Shown: positions 46,860 to 59,693, counted from the first letter of the stretch. The stretch: DNA of 64,000 nucleotides from Sepiola atlantica (GCA_963556195.1 OY744528.1:63700646-63764645); one strand, 5' to 3'. Made by a program: numbers and translations. Notes: generated by a model not told the origin, from the letters alone.

Positions 46860-46930
46860 ACACACATACATACACACACAAACATATATATATGTATATA
46901 TATGTATATACATACATATATATATATATA
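46860..46930. repeat. (CA)n / (TA)n compound microsatellite
   Basis: CACACATACATACACACACA is followed by TATATGTA mosaic. Confidence 0.9.
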
Positions 46931-47089
46931 ACTATTTTTATTTTTAATATGACTGCTATTCCTATTATTTTTACTGATTTTATTACTACAATAAGTGTAA
47001 GTATTGTTATAATTACCATTGAAACTACTACTATTACTAGTATTATTGGTATAATTATTATTACCTTTACTAAGCTTAATATTATTATG

Positions 47090-47142
47090 ATTATACTTAT
47101 TATTATTATAATTATTATTATTATACTTATTATTATTATTAA

Positions 47143-47203
<61 letters not shown>

Positions 47204-47205
47204 AT
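47090..47205. repeat. (ATT)n microsatellite
   Basis: About 38 ATT units, imperfect at the left where AT-rich degenerate trinucleotides reach back to about 46930. The Ile- or Asn-rich frames are artefacts. Confidence 0.95.
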
Positions 47206-47822
47206 TAACTAATGGTTGAACTAGCATAATATCTTTCATGTGTTTTCTGTAATAATTGTTTTAAATGTTTGCGAAAAGATATTGATGTTTTCACTCAATT
47301 TTCTGTTTTGACCAGTGCTATAAACAGACCGACTTTTTAAAAGTTACAATCTTTTTTTTTCAATTATTTAAAATTTGCCAAATCTCGGTTTTGAATTTAG
47401 AATTTTTCGTTTCATTTTCTTCTATTTTCATTCTTAGATCAACATCTAAGTGAAATATAAATAATGATCGATAACATCGACAATCTAGTGTAGCGGCTTT
47501 TTGTACATATATGTATCAATAAAAATAATTATATATAGTATTATGATATATATCTTTTTTAAATCTGTATCCGTATATACATGTGTTTCATCCTTTTTCG
47601 ACACTCATCAGTGGGGAGGACGATTGTTCTGTCGGTCGCACGATTCGAAACCCAAATTCACGTACCCTTTAACTACGAGTCTGAACCTTTTCCAACAACC
47701 CAATGGCCATGGGAAAGTGGGAGAATTAAAGGCTATTTAGTTCAATACAAGCAGAAATAAGTTAGTAGGCGCTCATAACCTTGTCAAACAATTCAGTCGG
47801 ACGGAACTTATTTGCACACACG

Positions 47823-47870
<48 letters not shown>

Positions 47871-48239
47871 GTGGGTGGTATATATTTAAAAAGGTCAAAA
47901 CAGATTAATTATGAATTCAAATATCTGATGCATGCTTCAGGACTCAATACTCAAGATGCTATTTTCCATATACGCACGTTTCTATAACACCACTTTTATT
48001 ATTATAATTATATTTAAGCAAAGATACAATTTTTTTTATGAAGATGTTTAAGAATTAATCAATTTTCAAATAGTTGTAACATTATATCGACATACCATAG
48101 ATCTACATCTCGGCGAAGATTATTGGAAACTGCCCTCATCACCGCCTCCACCACCATCAAGCAACGAAATGGTTTCTTTAACCTATCACCCTTAATAAGC
48201 AAGATCATCCTCACAGAACAAAGACTCTTGCCTGATCAT
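47206..48239. other. Unassigned sequence with (CA)n-(TA)n at 47815-47870
   Basis: Apart from the CA/TA array, nothing is recognised. The frame 47501-47740 has no known domain. Confidence 0.4.
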
Positions 48240-49060
48240 GGTTAACTTTTATTTTCATCTCCAACCTTTATAACACTCTCCATTTACTTTTCCCTTCCTT
48301 TTTTCTCCTTGAATCTTCATTTTCTCCTTATTTTTTTCCGTTTTTTTTCCTCACACTTTTAATACTGCAGTCCAAATAAACTTTCTCATGTTCCAAATAT
48401 TTCAAATATTCCATACCCACCCTTTCAATCACCGCCCTCCTCCACCTCTCCAATCCCTCACTCATTGCTATCATTTTCCAAATATTTCAAATATTTCACT
48501 CCCTATCACAACAAATCCTCCCTCTCCCCCTCTCAACTATTTTCTCCTATACCCCTTCTTAAATTCCCTCATTTTCTCAAAACGCTCTCTAAGACCATAA
48601 CTTTCGCCCATCCACCAAAATCACAGCCCCCCTCTCTACTTATCCTCCTTTCCCTGCATACACCCCCCATACACAAACATTCAAACTTACTTTTCCCCTT
48701 CAATCTTGACCGCAGCCATCTGGTCAAACACCTCCCTCCCCCCTCTTCCTCCACTCCGTCTGTGCCATCCACTTTACCCCTGCTCATCCCCCACCTCTTT
48801 CTCTTACCACCAGCCACAGTAGTCCTTGCTCACCCCATCCTTCCATTTTTCCCCACTCATTTTCTTCAACATTCATTTCTATTTCTCCAACAAATACGGA
48901 CGTCCACCCAGCAGTGGCCATTATTTCATTCTATTTTTCCTCCCAATATGTCTACCCTACATGTATCTGTACTTGCATGACATTTTTCTCTATTTTATCA
49001 TCCTGATGAAGTCTTATAAATAAAGACGAAACGTTGATGTACACATAAAAAAACATCCAT
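48240..49060 (+). repeat. Pyrimidine-rich tract, possible Penelope terminal region
   Basis: The plus strand is C/T-rich over about 800 bp, with TTCCAAATATTTCAAATATT at 48390 and a near copy at 48475. It ends in CCTGATGAAGTCTTATAAAT and AAGACGAAACGTTGATG. A GATGAAG..GACGAAACGT ending is common at ends of Penelope-like elements, and a Penelope remnant follows 500 bp downstream. The link is inference. The 171-codon frame is Ser/Pro/Leu-rich through base composition. Confidence 0.4.
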
Positions 49061-49118
49061 TTTTTGGTTTTCCTTTTTCATTTTCCCATCACGTCGGATT
49101 ACCTTCATCCTTCTCTTC

Positions 49119-49120
<2 letters not shown>

Positions 49121-49182
<62 letters not shown>
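49121..49182. repeat. (TA)n microsatellite
   Basis: A pure TA array of about 31 units. Confidence 0.96.
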
Positions 49183-49184
<2 letters not shown>

Positions 49185-49559
49185 CGATAAAATCCACGAT
49201 ATGTCATAAAAGTGAAATACGGTAAAAGACAAGATGTGTGACAAAAGACAAACGGAACAAACAGAATTTACATACAGGAAAATACTCAAAGAACGAAAGA
49301 TTTTACCGGTTTCGTTCGGATCAAAGAACGTCTTCAGAAAAAGTAAAGATTTGTAATTTATTCAATAACAGTAACAGCATATGAAACAGAAGAATCCTAC
49401 ATCAAAAAAGTTACTACTTTAGATAAATCGATACTACACTCTTTATTTACCCACACTAAATTATTCTGCCTGACATAGTCGACAAGCTTAATAAAATATA
49501 AACAACATTTACTGCACTTCCGAATTAAAAACTAATTAGATCCTTCAATTCCTTGATAC

Positions 49560-50400
49560 TACTCTGCATAACATCTACAACGGCCTTAATTTCTCAGACT
49601 TTAAAAAACCTACTAATAAAAATGATGTTATACAATTTTACTCCGACTACAACAACAGAATGAAATCCGGAATGATCATAGGCTGGTTCCTCAGAGCTCT
49701 TAGAATTTGCAGTCCCGTTTACTTCCACAATGACGAAAAGTTATATTCAAAACACTTACCAAGCTTAAAAATATCTTAATTTTTAAAATTCCAAAACGCT
49801 AAACGCAAAGCCTTTAGCATCCACACAAAAGAAAGACTAACACCACAAAAATCTCCCCTCATTACATCACCAGCACAAATAACACCGACATGACGGAGGA
49901 AAATAAATCTTACATAGTTATCCCCCCCCCCCAAAATCCCATATCTATTTCCTTACAAAAACAATTCAAATCTGATATAAAACTAGTAATGTCAATCTCT
50001 AAAACAATTGATGATTTACTCAACACCAAACCCCGCCCCAACTACCTCCTAAGGACACTTCTTTCCTAGCCGGCATTTACAAAATAAAATGTGCCGCATG
50101 TCCGATGTTTTATGTTGGTGAAACGGCCAGAAATATAAAATCCCGCATTTATGAACACAAACAAAACAATCCCACTAACGCACTAGTTATACACATACAC
50201 AATTTTACCCACAATTTTGATTTAATATAGTGCACCCTCCTCAAGACCGAATACTCTTTCCTACGTTGCAAATGCATCGAAAGCGCTATAATACTTCTTT
50301 CATCACCATCTAAGATAAACCTCAAACTCGGATCCTATTCCTTTAGTAAACATATGGCAACAACTGCATTGAAACACTGCAATATATTGCGCCACTGCGA
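49560..50400 (+). pseudogene. Penelope-like element: RT C-terminus and GIY-YIG domain
   Basis: In order: KKPTNKNDVIQFYSDYN and GMIIGWFLRALRICSP at about 49605-49725, the conserved region after the Penelope RT core. A decayed linker follows. Then comes the GIY-YIG endonuclease, opening FLAGIYKIKCAACPMFYVGE at about 50063-50122. GIY starts at 50072 and YVG follows 11 residues later. ARNIKSRIYEHK supplies the helix with the conserved Arg. The domain reads openly to a TAG at 50228; the recognisable TEYSFLRCKCIESAIIL follows in the same frame. Several stops and frameshifts in the linker kill the gene. GIY-YIG with this RT type is diagnostic of Penelope-like elements. Confidence 0.85.
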
Positions 50401-50703
50401 TCCTGGTAAAAGAAACTTTCTTTTTTACTACACTTAATCCATATTTTCTATTTCTTTTTCTTGTTCTTTTTTTCCTCCCCCGCCCTTTTCCCATTTTAAC
50501 GTCTCTACACACACTCGTTTTATTATACTTTTTTTACAAATAGTTAAATGCGCGCCAATTATGGCTCTCGATGCGTTCTTCTTTTTCCTATATTTTTACC
50601 GTTATCGAATAAATTTAAAATCTTCACTTTTTCTGATAACGTCGTTTGTTGAGAATTTTTTCCTGTATTTAAATTTTGTTTTGTTTTCGTTTGTCATTTT
50701 TTA

Positions 50704-50734
50704 CACACACGCACACATACACACACACACATGC

Positions 50735-50772
<38 letters not shown>

Positions 50773-50773
50773 G
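50704..50773. repeat. (CA)n microsatellite
   Basis: CA array with ATAC and TGCA interruptions, ending in a short TA run. Confidence 0.93.
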
Positions 50774-50774
50774 T

Positions 50775-51400
50775 GAGTAAAAAAATTCAACACTTTCAGC
50801 AACAAATTATGTATATTTTAGTGTTTGGGTTAGGTTAGATATAGCTAGAATATATCTATGACGCACCCCCGCATAAATAAAAAAAAACTTAATTTACGTT
50901 TTTCACCGTTTAAAAAAAAATTCCCACTCAATTTGTATTTATTTACATGTTTTAATTTATTTTTAAAGCATGGCCCTTCTATAAAATACTTTTATTTGGT
51001 GAACAACCTAAATTAGTTTCAGCGCGTTATTCTATTGCACATGTGATTCTTTACAAAACTGAAATTAGTTGCCCCACTCCTCCACTCGAAATAAAAATTG
51101 AAATTCGTTCATATATAATTCACTAAACCATTTTTAACTCCAAATAAATGTTTCCTTAGTGCGCAATTATTTTTATTGGCTTAGATAGACACCGACAATG
51201 TTATTTCCTAGTGTTGCCACCTAGATTTTAAGGATTTGATATATGTATGTATTCTTGAAAACCTTACGTTTCGCTGTCAGTTTAATCGACTGATTTATTT
51301 GGGGAAAGACAATATTTTCCTTGAACGTGGCTTCCGGTTATGAACTTGAAAAGAGTCAAACGGTGTTCATCAGTAAATTGTCGGATGTCAGTTTTTTGTT
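50775..51400. other. Unassigned AT-rich sequence
   Basis: No gene or repeat recognised. Confidence 0.35.
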
Positions 51401-51419
51401 AATCAGTATTACATAAGAA

Positions 51420-52560
51420 AAATAAACAGCTTTTTGTAATTGGATCTGTAGAATATTTTCTATTACAACTTATGAAAGCAAACTTTTTATAATTGGTACT
51501 TTTTTTTACAAATAATATTGAAAATAGTTTTTAAATACTTTATATGATAAATAGTCTAAGAGTTTTTCATAAATAGAAATAAAATAAAATAATATATTGT
51601 TTTAATAACGTATCGAAAACAGAATAATCACAAAGAAATTATTTTTATTTTGTGTAAAAAGTAATCTTTCTAGACTGAGTCAATTTTTCGTTTTGAGAGC
51701 GGGACTTTCAGCAAATAATATTTTAAACACTTTTTAAATACTGTATTATTTTAAAGAATAGTCTGATAGTTTTTAATAAAAAGTATCGTTGTAATTATCA
51801 ATTGTTTTTTTTTATAATCAATGTGTTTGTCTGTCTGAAAATACATTTTAAATAGTTAATATTGGAAGTATTGTTTTCACAACGTACCCAATACAGAGTA
51901 TTCTGGAATTATTTTTTGTAGGAAGAAATCCTTCTAGACAAAATCAATATTTATTTGGTTTAGATCAATGTTTTTGTTTGTTTCAAAGTACATTTTATAG
52001 TATAGTTTATATTGAAAGCATTGTTTTAATAACGTATGCAATACAGAATATTCCGAAAGATTTTCCATTTCGCCTATATAATCCTTTTATACTGAGGCAC
52101 TGTGTATTTTCTTTGGAGAGCAGTATTTTCAACACATGAGAAACCGACCTCGTGTGTAACTCTGAAATTGCATAGGTTAGAAGACGACGTTTTTCTATTT
52201 GCTCCGCGTAAGAAGAAATCCTTTCAAAATCCTTTGAGGACAGTTTGCTTTTGTTTGGAGATTGGCATTTTTCACAGCTAATATTGAAAATAGTTTTTAA
52301 ATACTAGAAAATATCGTTGTAATAATCAATGTTTTTTAATAATAAATGTGTCTTCGTTTGGTTTAAGATAAATTTTAAATAGTTTATAATGAACGTATTG
52401 TTTAAACAACGTATCCAACCCAGAATATTTTCCTAAAATATATTTTTTATACCACGTAAGAAGAAATCCTTGTACACTGAAGCAATGTTTATTTTGTGTG
52501 TAGAGCAGGATTTTCCACACACGACAAACTGACTTGGTATGTAACTCTGAAATTGCATCT
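51420..52560 (+). repeat. Old, decayed tandem repeat
   Basis: ATTGTTTTAATAACGTAT recurs in diverged form at 51596, 51870, 52020 and 52397. AAGAAATCCTT..A.AC recurs near 51655, 51922, 52212 and 52460. ATATTGAAAATAGTTTTTAA occurs at about 51514 and 52282. Spacings of about 150-377 bp indicate units that have gained or lost segments. No coding potential. Confidence 0.65.
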
Positions 52561-53432
52561 CTCGGGAGATATTTGCTTAAAATTAGTCATCAAGAGACAT
52601 AGAGCAAATTAAAAACACCATTGAAAAATGCGTTATTTTTCAGGCGTCCAAAATGTATTTACATGTGAAAGCAGATGTCGGCATTTATGAATGCACGCGA
52701 CCATCTGTTCGTTAATACGTAATCCGCTAACTACAAATGCATACAGAAAGTATCAGCAACAAACGTCCAGAACTTCCGAAAAATATTTCGTTAATCCGAA
52801 AAAGGTAGCAATCGTTATTTTGATGTAAAATTAATTATATTATGTGGAAAATATTAATTTCAAAATGTAAAAAATAGGTGATTTAACCCATATTCACTCT
52901 ATTAAGAATATACCCGGTGTGTCGGGTGGATGGGGAAGTAAATAATAAGAAGTGAGTAAAGATGTCAGCCAGCTTATCTTTGGATTTGTTATTTAGGAAA
53001 ATCAGGTAATCCGGATGAAATCTAATGAATTTGGAAAAGAGACGAAATGAAAGGATAATTTCTGGAAACACTCATTAAAGCTTAGACTAATTGGTAACGG
53101 AACAGATTAGCATATAGAGATCCCCACCACCACAACCACCATCACCACATACAACAACTACAACAATAACAAATTTAGTTTTTGAAATAAACTATATATT
53201 ATATATTTAAAAGAAACATGTTGTTCTTGTGTTCAATGTAGTGTTTTCATTTTAACAAATTACTTCAAGCAAATATAAATTATTAGTTTGTGTAAACGTA
53301 CGTGTGCGTAAACGTGACCGGAACTTATTCAAATTATAAAATAAAAATTTTGAATATACAACTTTTTCATTAAATCGCTTAAATTAATATTACTACTATT
53401 AATAAAAATAATATTAATAGAAACAAAACTAT
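52561..53432. other. Unassigned sequence
   Basis: Includes a short CCACCACAACCACC-like patch at 53125-53165. No gene recognised. Confidence 0.35.
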
Positions 53433-53433
53433 A

Positions 53434-53472
<39 letters not shown>
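53433..53472. repeat. (TA)n microsatellite
   Basis: A pure TA array of about 19 units. Confidence 0.95.
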
Positions 53473-53474
<2 letters not shown>

Positions 53475-53639
53475 AAAATTAGAGATCAAAATTAGAAAGG
53501 ATTCGTACAGAACATTAATTTATTAGGAAGTTTTTTTTGTTTTTTTATAATAAAGGTCACCGCTGATGAAAGACTAAAGTCCACTCGAAAATAATGGTTA
53601 AAGACTCGAGGATAGGGGTTAAAGAGTTTGACTGGTGGA

Positions 53640-55600
53640 TGGTGTAGACAACATCGCGTTCACCGGCACGATGGTTGTAGCAGTGCAGCATTTGATTATT
53701 TCGGGGATGGTTCCACAAGAACTTGTTTTCATTGGACTTGAAGATTATAATTTTATAGTCGGCAGGGAAGCAGGCTCGCGGTGCTGTGTTCCAATGAAGG
53801 GCATTTCTAAGAAAAAGCTCTGTCCATGGAAGTTTCGTTTCGTCTTGGGGACGCAGATGGAGAAAGGGAAATCATTGACAGTGGTAGTAGCGAGGCAGGT
53901 TCTTATTGTGAATGTTTTACAGGAGTGGGGCATAGATTTGAGGTCAGTCAAGCCCCTACCACGAAAATAACTGTAGACCAAAGAAAGACTAGTAAAATCT
54001 CTTCTGTGAGAGACTGACTGTAAGGAAGAGATAAAGACCTCCCCCACTAGATTTAGGAGTCGGTTTTGGACTGTCAAGGCAGGAAAGGGTGCAGTACTAT
54101 ATCTTAGGACGTATTTGACTGTTGTATAGGTAGAGCATGGTATCGGGCGTTAGATACCTTCTGCAGCGGTGGAATTATCCAACCATTTTTCCAGCGGTCT
54201 TAGCAACAAATTTGATGTACGTCTTACATTTCAAGTCTGAAGTGAAGGTCAGTCCCGGGAGCTTATCAAAGCAGTAGGCTTTCCCAAGGGGAGATACGTT
54301 CATTTCTATTGGGACAAAGTGGGGATCGAAGCGTTGGTGGTGAAAAGAGAGGGGTTTGGTCTTTGATACATTAAAAGTAACCATCCACCATTTCCCGCAT
54401 TTCACCACTTGTTCCAGATCGGAAGAGAGTGAGAGAGAGAGTGAGAGAGAGAGAGAGTGAGAGAGAGAGAGAGAGATAAAGAACCTGTTCATTAATTATC
54501 TTTTAAGTGTTTCAGAACGTCATCAGCATAAATGTCAACGAATGAATTTAGAATGTGGTTTGGGAGATCATTTATGGAGATCAAGAAGGCACCCCGGCGT
54601 TGATACTGGATGCCTCAGACTTCAGTCCATCAAGGATTACTTTTATAAATCTATCAGAGAGAATGGATTTGAGATTTGAGAGTATATATTCAGATATTCC
54701 ATTGCTAGCAATCTTGTGAAGTAAACTTTTTATGCCAACCCCTGTCAAAAGCCTTTGATATGGCAAAAGCTATTGCTCTAGAAACGAAGATCCACTGATC
54801 CTGTACGATATTATAGTCATCACATCAGTTGTTGATGTTGCAAGACGAGATACATATTGCTTGTTACAGAGTAGGTTGTTTTTGCTAAAGTGATTAACAC
54901 CTCATTGGTTTATCAGAGCCAAGTAACTTACTCATGACGCACAGGAGCCTAATTGGTCTGTACTGAGATGAAGGAGACCGGTAACGAGAAATTTTAAATT
55001 TCTACCCCCCATAATTTTTTTACCCCCTAAAAAAATTGAGCGCGAACGCAGACCCCACACTAAATCGACGAACCAGTTATAATACATATCCCTGTTTTAA
55101 GATCATTCATTGCTAAGTAAAAAAGGTGAAGAAAGCATTACTTTAGCGTAAGTAGTTAAATCAAAATCGTTCTCATAACTTTCTTAGGTTTTCCAAGGTG
55201 TTGGGATAGACTTCTCCTTTAAGCAAGGATTGAACAGTTTTGTAAGAATAGAAGCTAGTTCAGGTTGCAGTTTTTTAATCACGATGATTGGGATATTTTC
55301 AGGACCAGTTGCTTTGCTGGCATCACGGTTTTGAATGAGTTTGGCAACATCCTCAAGATATATGTGGATGTCGCTCAAGGTGTTTACATTGATGGGGGGA
55401 ATTCAGGAGGTAGGCGGCCATCATCGCAAAGGGTGGAATTTGATGAAAAGTTCTTTGTAAACGGTTTACTTTTGTCAGACGCTGCAAACACCATCTCTGG
55501 CCCATTGATAATGGTTTGAATAGAGGATACGCTTTTTTTCAGGACTCTGTTTGTAATACACCAGAATTCGTGGAAACCAAACTTCTGATCGGCCACGGTG
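53640..55600 (-). pseudogene. Jockey/CR1-like LINE ORF2 with YADD motif
   Basis: Read on minus from about 55378: DASKATGPENIPIIVIKKL (RT entry region); NNLLCNKQYVSRLATSTTDV; motif A as AIAFAISKAFDRGWH near 54775-54730; INAGVP at about 54600; and motif C as DIYADDV at 54536-54516. Further on are SDLEQVVKCGKWW, SKTKPLSFHHQRF and GLTFTSDLKCKTYI. The C-terminus reads HRRDFTSLSLVYSYFRGRG and FFLEMPFIGT. In motif A the first catalytic Asp position is Ala (GCC), while both Asp of YADD survive. Frameshifts occur around 54500, 54730 and 54800-55180, and a (GA)n array sits after YADD. There is no endonuclease domain; the element is 5'-truncated. Clade within Jockey/CR1 relatives is uncertain. Confidence 0.85.
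54424..54476. repeat. (GA)n microsatellite inside the LINE
   Basis: GAGAGA units with GTGAGA interruptions, between the YADD region and SDLEQ coding of the minus-strand LINE. Confidence 0.92.
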
Positions 55601-55671
55601 GATTGAATAGATTAGGTGTACTTTTTTTAACGTTTTTACAACGCTTTTGCAAGTGTTTCTAAAATTATTAT

Positions 55672-55835
55672 ACAACCATTATTCCAGCAGTTTTAGCGAC
55701 AGATTTGATGTAAGTCTTCCATTTTAAGTCTTAAGAGAACGTCAGTCCCAGGATGTTTCAAAGCAGTGGAATTCCCCCAAAAGAAAGTCGTTCATTTCAA
55801 CCGGGACAAAGTTGGGATCGGAGCGTTTCTCTAAA
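55672..55835 (-). pseudogene. Second fragment of the same LINE, same orientation
   Basis: TTCCAGCAGTTTTAGCGACA, TTTGATGTAAGTCTTCC, GTCAGTCCCAGGA and TTCAACCGGGACAAAGTTGG closely match 54190-54330. This is the segment encoding the region just after SDLEQ. It lies upstream of the main copy's 5' end, so it is a separate fragment or a partial duplication. Confidence 0.75.
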
Positions 55836-56689
55836 ATGTGTTTCTAAAATTATTATACAAATGAAGCATCGTCAGACTTCTGTTTTGGGAATGTTCTGAT
55901 CAGTATATATAGGGTATTTAAAACTATTTTATAGTATATTATAATTAAATGAGCCTAATGTGTTTTGATGTAAATATAGTTCGGATTTGTGGGAAAATGT
56001 GTCGCATTTATTCATTTAAAATACACGAGAATAACTACAAAACTTTCTAAAATATGTTTTACGCGGTATTGCCTAAAATAGTAGAATCTCATTTTAGTGG
56101 GGCTACCAGAGGGTGTTAATCTACATAATATCAACATATGAATCAATTTTTTGTTATTATTTGGACAGATCAGTGGAGGGGAACTACTAACTTTAGTTTT
56201 CATTTCTCAATGAGAATAGTAAAAAGCGGCTTTGTTCTTTTAATATTGTAAATTTGTAAAATAAATTATTTTGTTAGAGCAAGGGTATTGTTAGTGTACC
56301 TATGTTATGTGCGTGTGTACGTTCATCCTTATTTAGAAGTTGGAACATATTTTATTTCATTTTAATAAATTACTCTTAATATCGAGAAACCTATTCCATA
56401 TATATATTTCCACCGTAAAAAAATGATTAATTTGTTATAGGTTGTTTAAAAAACTTTTATCGCAATGAGGTAAACAAATACAAGTTTGTGTGTGTGCCTT
56501 TGTTTGTAACTATATGAAGAGTATTTCAAAAAACTATTATGTATTATTGAGTTGAATTTGAGTAATCCGTTTTAACAGTAATATAGTTGTGATGAATGAC
56601 AAAAAGTTTCGCATTTATTCATTTATATATGTATATTGTTTTTGCTATTGTTTTTACTTAATAATGTATCGCTCTCTCTATATTTATAT
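55836..56689. other. Unassigned AT-rich sequence
   Basis: No gene recognised. Confidence 0.35.
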
Positions 56690-57181
56690 CTATATCTATA
56701 TATACATACATAATATCTATATATACATACATATATATCTATATATACATATACATATATATATATCTATATCTATATATGCATACATATATATCTATAT
56801 ATCTATATCTATATATACATATATATATCTATATCTATATATACATATATATATACATACATATATATCTATGTATATACATACATATATATATATACAT
56901 ATATATATATCTATATATACATATATATATATTCATATATATATCTATATCTCTATATACATACATATATATATCTATATCTCTATATACATACATATAT
57001 CTATCTATATATAGATACATACATATATGTATATCTCTATATATACATATATATATACATATATAGTTATCTATATATACATACATATATATATATCTAT
57101 ATATACATACATATATATATATATATACATACACATACATATATATATACAGACGCATACATATATCTATACATACATACG

Positions 57182-57242
<61 letters not shown>
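56690..57242. repeat. Large TA / TACA / TATC mosaic tract
   Basis: About 550 bp of interleaved TATATC, TACATA and pure TA words. Around 56935-57000 a period near 48 bp (CATATATATCTATATCTCTA followed by TACATA) suggests minisatellite-like amplification. Five Tyr/Ile/His frames on both strands are artefacts. Confidence 0.95.
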
Positions 57243-57245
<3 letters not shown>

Positions 57246-57259
57246 AATGTGTATATGTT

Positions 57260-57800
57260 CATATGTTTTTATGTACGGGAGCTATCTCTTTAATTAAGCA
57301 TCCCCGAATCATTGTGAATTTTCGAACGCATCTTCTATGTAACAAAATTTAAATAGTTAAATTTCGTTTAAGTAAAATGATGTGAAAAGTGGGATTAAAA
57401 CCATTCGCGAAAAGTCAAAACATCTTGATTGTTCCTGAAATTTAAGCAATAGGTATCTAACATCAATTAATATATATTCCTATACTGTCAGTTTCTTTGG
57501 AGTATTTTATATGTGTTAACGTGCCAAATTACGGGCAAAACCCGCCATTTAAAAAATTACATATATAAAGTTTGCATTGGACTTGATCAATAGCTATGCA
57601 GGAGTCCCTGAATTTTCATTGTTAATAAAGACCCATTAATCTTAATTCTAAATTTTAAGACATTTCTTAAGAATCAACATAACGTAGCATTCTAGACACA
57701 ACGTTTAGTAACATTATATCTTGATTTTAAACTTCGCCACGTAACATAAAAGTAGTGTAAAACTCTTCTAGTTTTGTTTACTCCTCCTGGAACGGATATT
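57260..57800 (+). repeat. Helitron-like family A copy
   Basis: TTAATTAAGCATCCCCGAAT, CAGTTTCTTTGGAGTATTTT, ATTCTAGACACAACG and CACGTAACATAAAAGTAGTG keep the family's order. Like copy 1 it runs into (CA)n-(TA)n. Confidence 0.5.
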
Positions 57801-57805
57801 CTACA

Positions 57806-57806
57806 A

Positions 57807-57857
<51 letters not shown>
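57806..57857. repeat. (CA)n-(TA)n microsatellite
   Basis: A short CA run, then (TA)n at the 3' end of the family A copy. Confidence 0.93.
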
Positions 57858-57858
<1 letters not shown>

Positions 57859-58274
57859 CGAAAAAAAAGGAAAGAAGAAACAAAACTTACGGGTTAAAAA
57901 ATAAAAGCAAAGATAAGAGAAGAGGCTCCTAAAATACCTTTTTTACTTATATATATATGCATGTTTATTTAATTTTTGATTCATTTTTTCGATTCGTCGC
58001 ACGACCGATTTGGTATTGTCGTTCATGTTGTATAAAAAATCGCCATATTTTCGCGAACATTTTCGAACGACGTCGGTCATCTGCAGGCGGATGAATGAGT
58101 ATGCAAAATAAGAGATTGGTGAATTTATTAAGAAGACGTTTTTAAAAACATTTCAATACCACTTCAACAACACTTCAATATACCTTCGCCCCCCCCCCCT
58201 CATAACGAGCATGGTTGATACTAGGTGTATTTACTTGAATAAACAACGCTGCCATTATGGGGAGACGAATACTG

Positions 58275-58309
<35 letters not shown>

Positions 58310-58642
58310 CAAATTATATTTTAAATATTGTATCTACGTACGACGTCATTTTGAGCTTTCGGCTTCAATCAGCGCAGGGAAATTACAATTTTGAAACTGT
58401 AAGCGTTCGCTCAATCCCTTAGGAAGATTGTCACGTGATAACAGAGAAATTAAGTTATATTTACACTAGAAGCGGCAAGTGTAAACATCAAGACATCCGA
58501 TAGAACTCAGCAACAGAGTCGTAGTATGGCACTGGGACTTCAGGTGAATGTCTATTTTTTATTTGTCCAACATTGCTCAACTTTAATTTTACCTAAATGG
58601 GCTTCTAATAGTACTAAATTATATTTTTAATATTTTACTAAC

Positions 58643-58643
<1 letters not shown>
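57858..58643. other. Unassigned sequence with (TA)n at 58277-58305
   Basis: Contains a C run at 58189-58199 and a short TA array. No gene recognised. Confidence 0.4.

Positions 58644-58720
<77 letters not shown>
58644..58720. repeat. (TA)n microsatellite
   Basis: A pure TA array of about 38 units, ending in ATGTATGTATG. Confidence 0.97.
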
Positions 58721-58721
<1 letters not shown>

Positions 58722-59130
58722 GTATGTATGTAAGTATTATTTTTATTATTAGACATTTTGAAAGAAAATAAGATAACCTTTTTTCGAATGTATTACTGTA
58801 CTAGTTTTTGGCATTTATATACGGAGGATTTAATTAAAAAATCCTATTGGTCTGTGGAAAAAGGGGAAAACGGACACAAGCTAAATTAACAATTTTGAAT
58901 GTTAGGGAGTATATAGGTTTTTTGTCTTAATTGTTATAATAAAAAAACACTGATGAAGCCTTTCTAAAAAGACTTGTATTTTCTTATCAAGATAATGCAC
59001 GTTTTAACATTCAAATGTTTTTAAAGAAATTCAGAACATTTACTAAATTATTATTATATTTTGCTTTGGTGATATATACACTATTGAGCTACTATCCAAA
59101 ATTTTGTGTGAATTTAAAAGAATTTAATAT
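58721..59130. other. Unassigned AT-rich sequence
   Basis: No gene or element recognised before the mariner remnant. Confidence 0.35.
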
Positions 59131-59131
59131 A

Positions 59132-59693
59132 TCTGGTCGGACAAAAAGTTCATTTTTTTTTAATGTCATTTTTTCGTCCTACTAAAGATCGTTTTATATT
59201 CCTCTTCTTCAAATCATGTATTTGATGCAGCGAGTATGTTGACGTCAGTGCGTAATAAATCTCCGAGCAGAGGAGTTCTGACATGTCTGCTTGTATGCTA
59301 GGCTTTGAAATGGAAGATCATGTAGAGCACTAATGACATCTGATTCTCTTTAGTAAAAAGCATCAGATGTCCGTATAAAAAATAAGGCTACAAAAACCTG
59401 CATAAAGATATGCCAAGTGTATAGAGAGAATACTGTTACATAAATGGTTTGCTCGCTTCCGAAAAATACATTTTTGAGTGAGAGATTCTCCTCGCTCTGG
59501 TCAACCAAAGATGATAGACAGTGACTAAGTGAAACCCGTAGTTGAACAAGATTGCCGTTTGACAAGCAGACAAATCGCAGACATTTTCAAGATTCTCAAA
59601 TCGAGTGTATAAAATGAATTGCATAAACTCGGTTATGTTTCTAAATGTTTGGGTACCTCCTTCTTAAAAACACGAACGAACATTTTGGTCAAC

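Noticed and set aside
48465..48980. 171-codon Ser/Pro/Leu-rich protein
   Set aside because: Composition follows the C/T-rich tract, no domain is visible, and other frames are open too.
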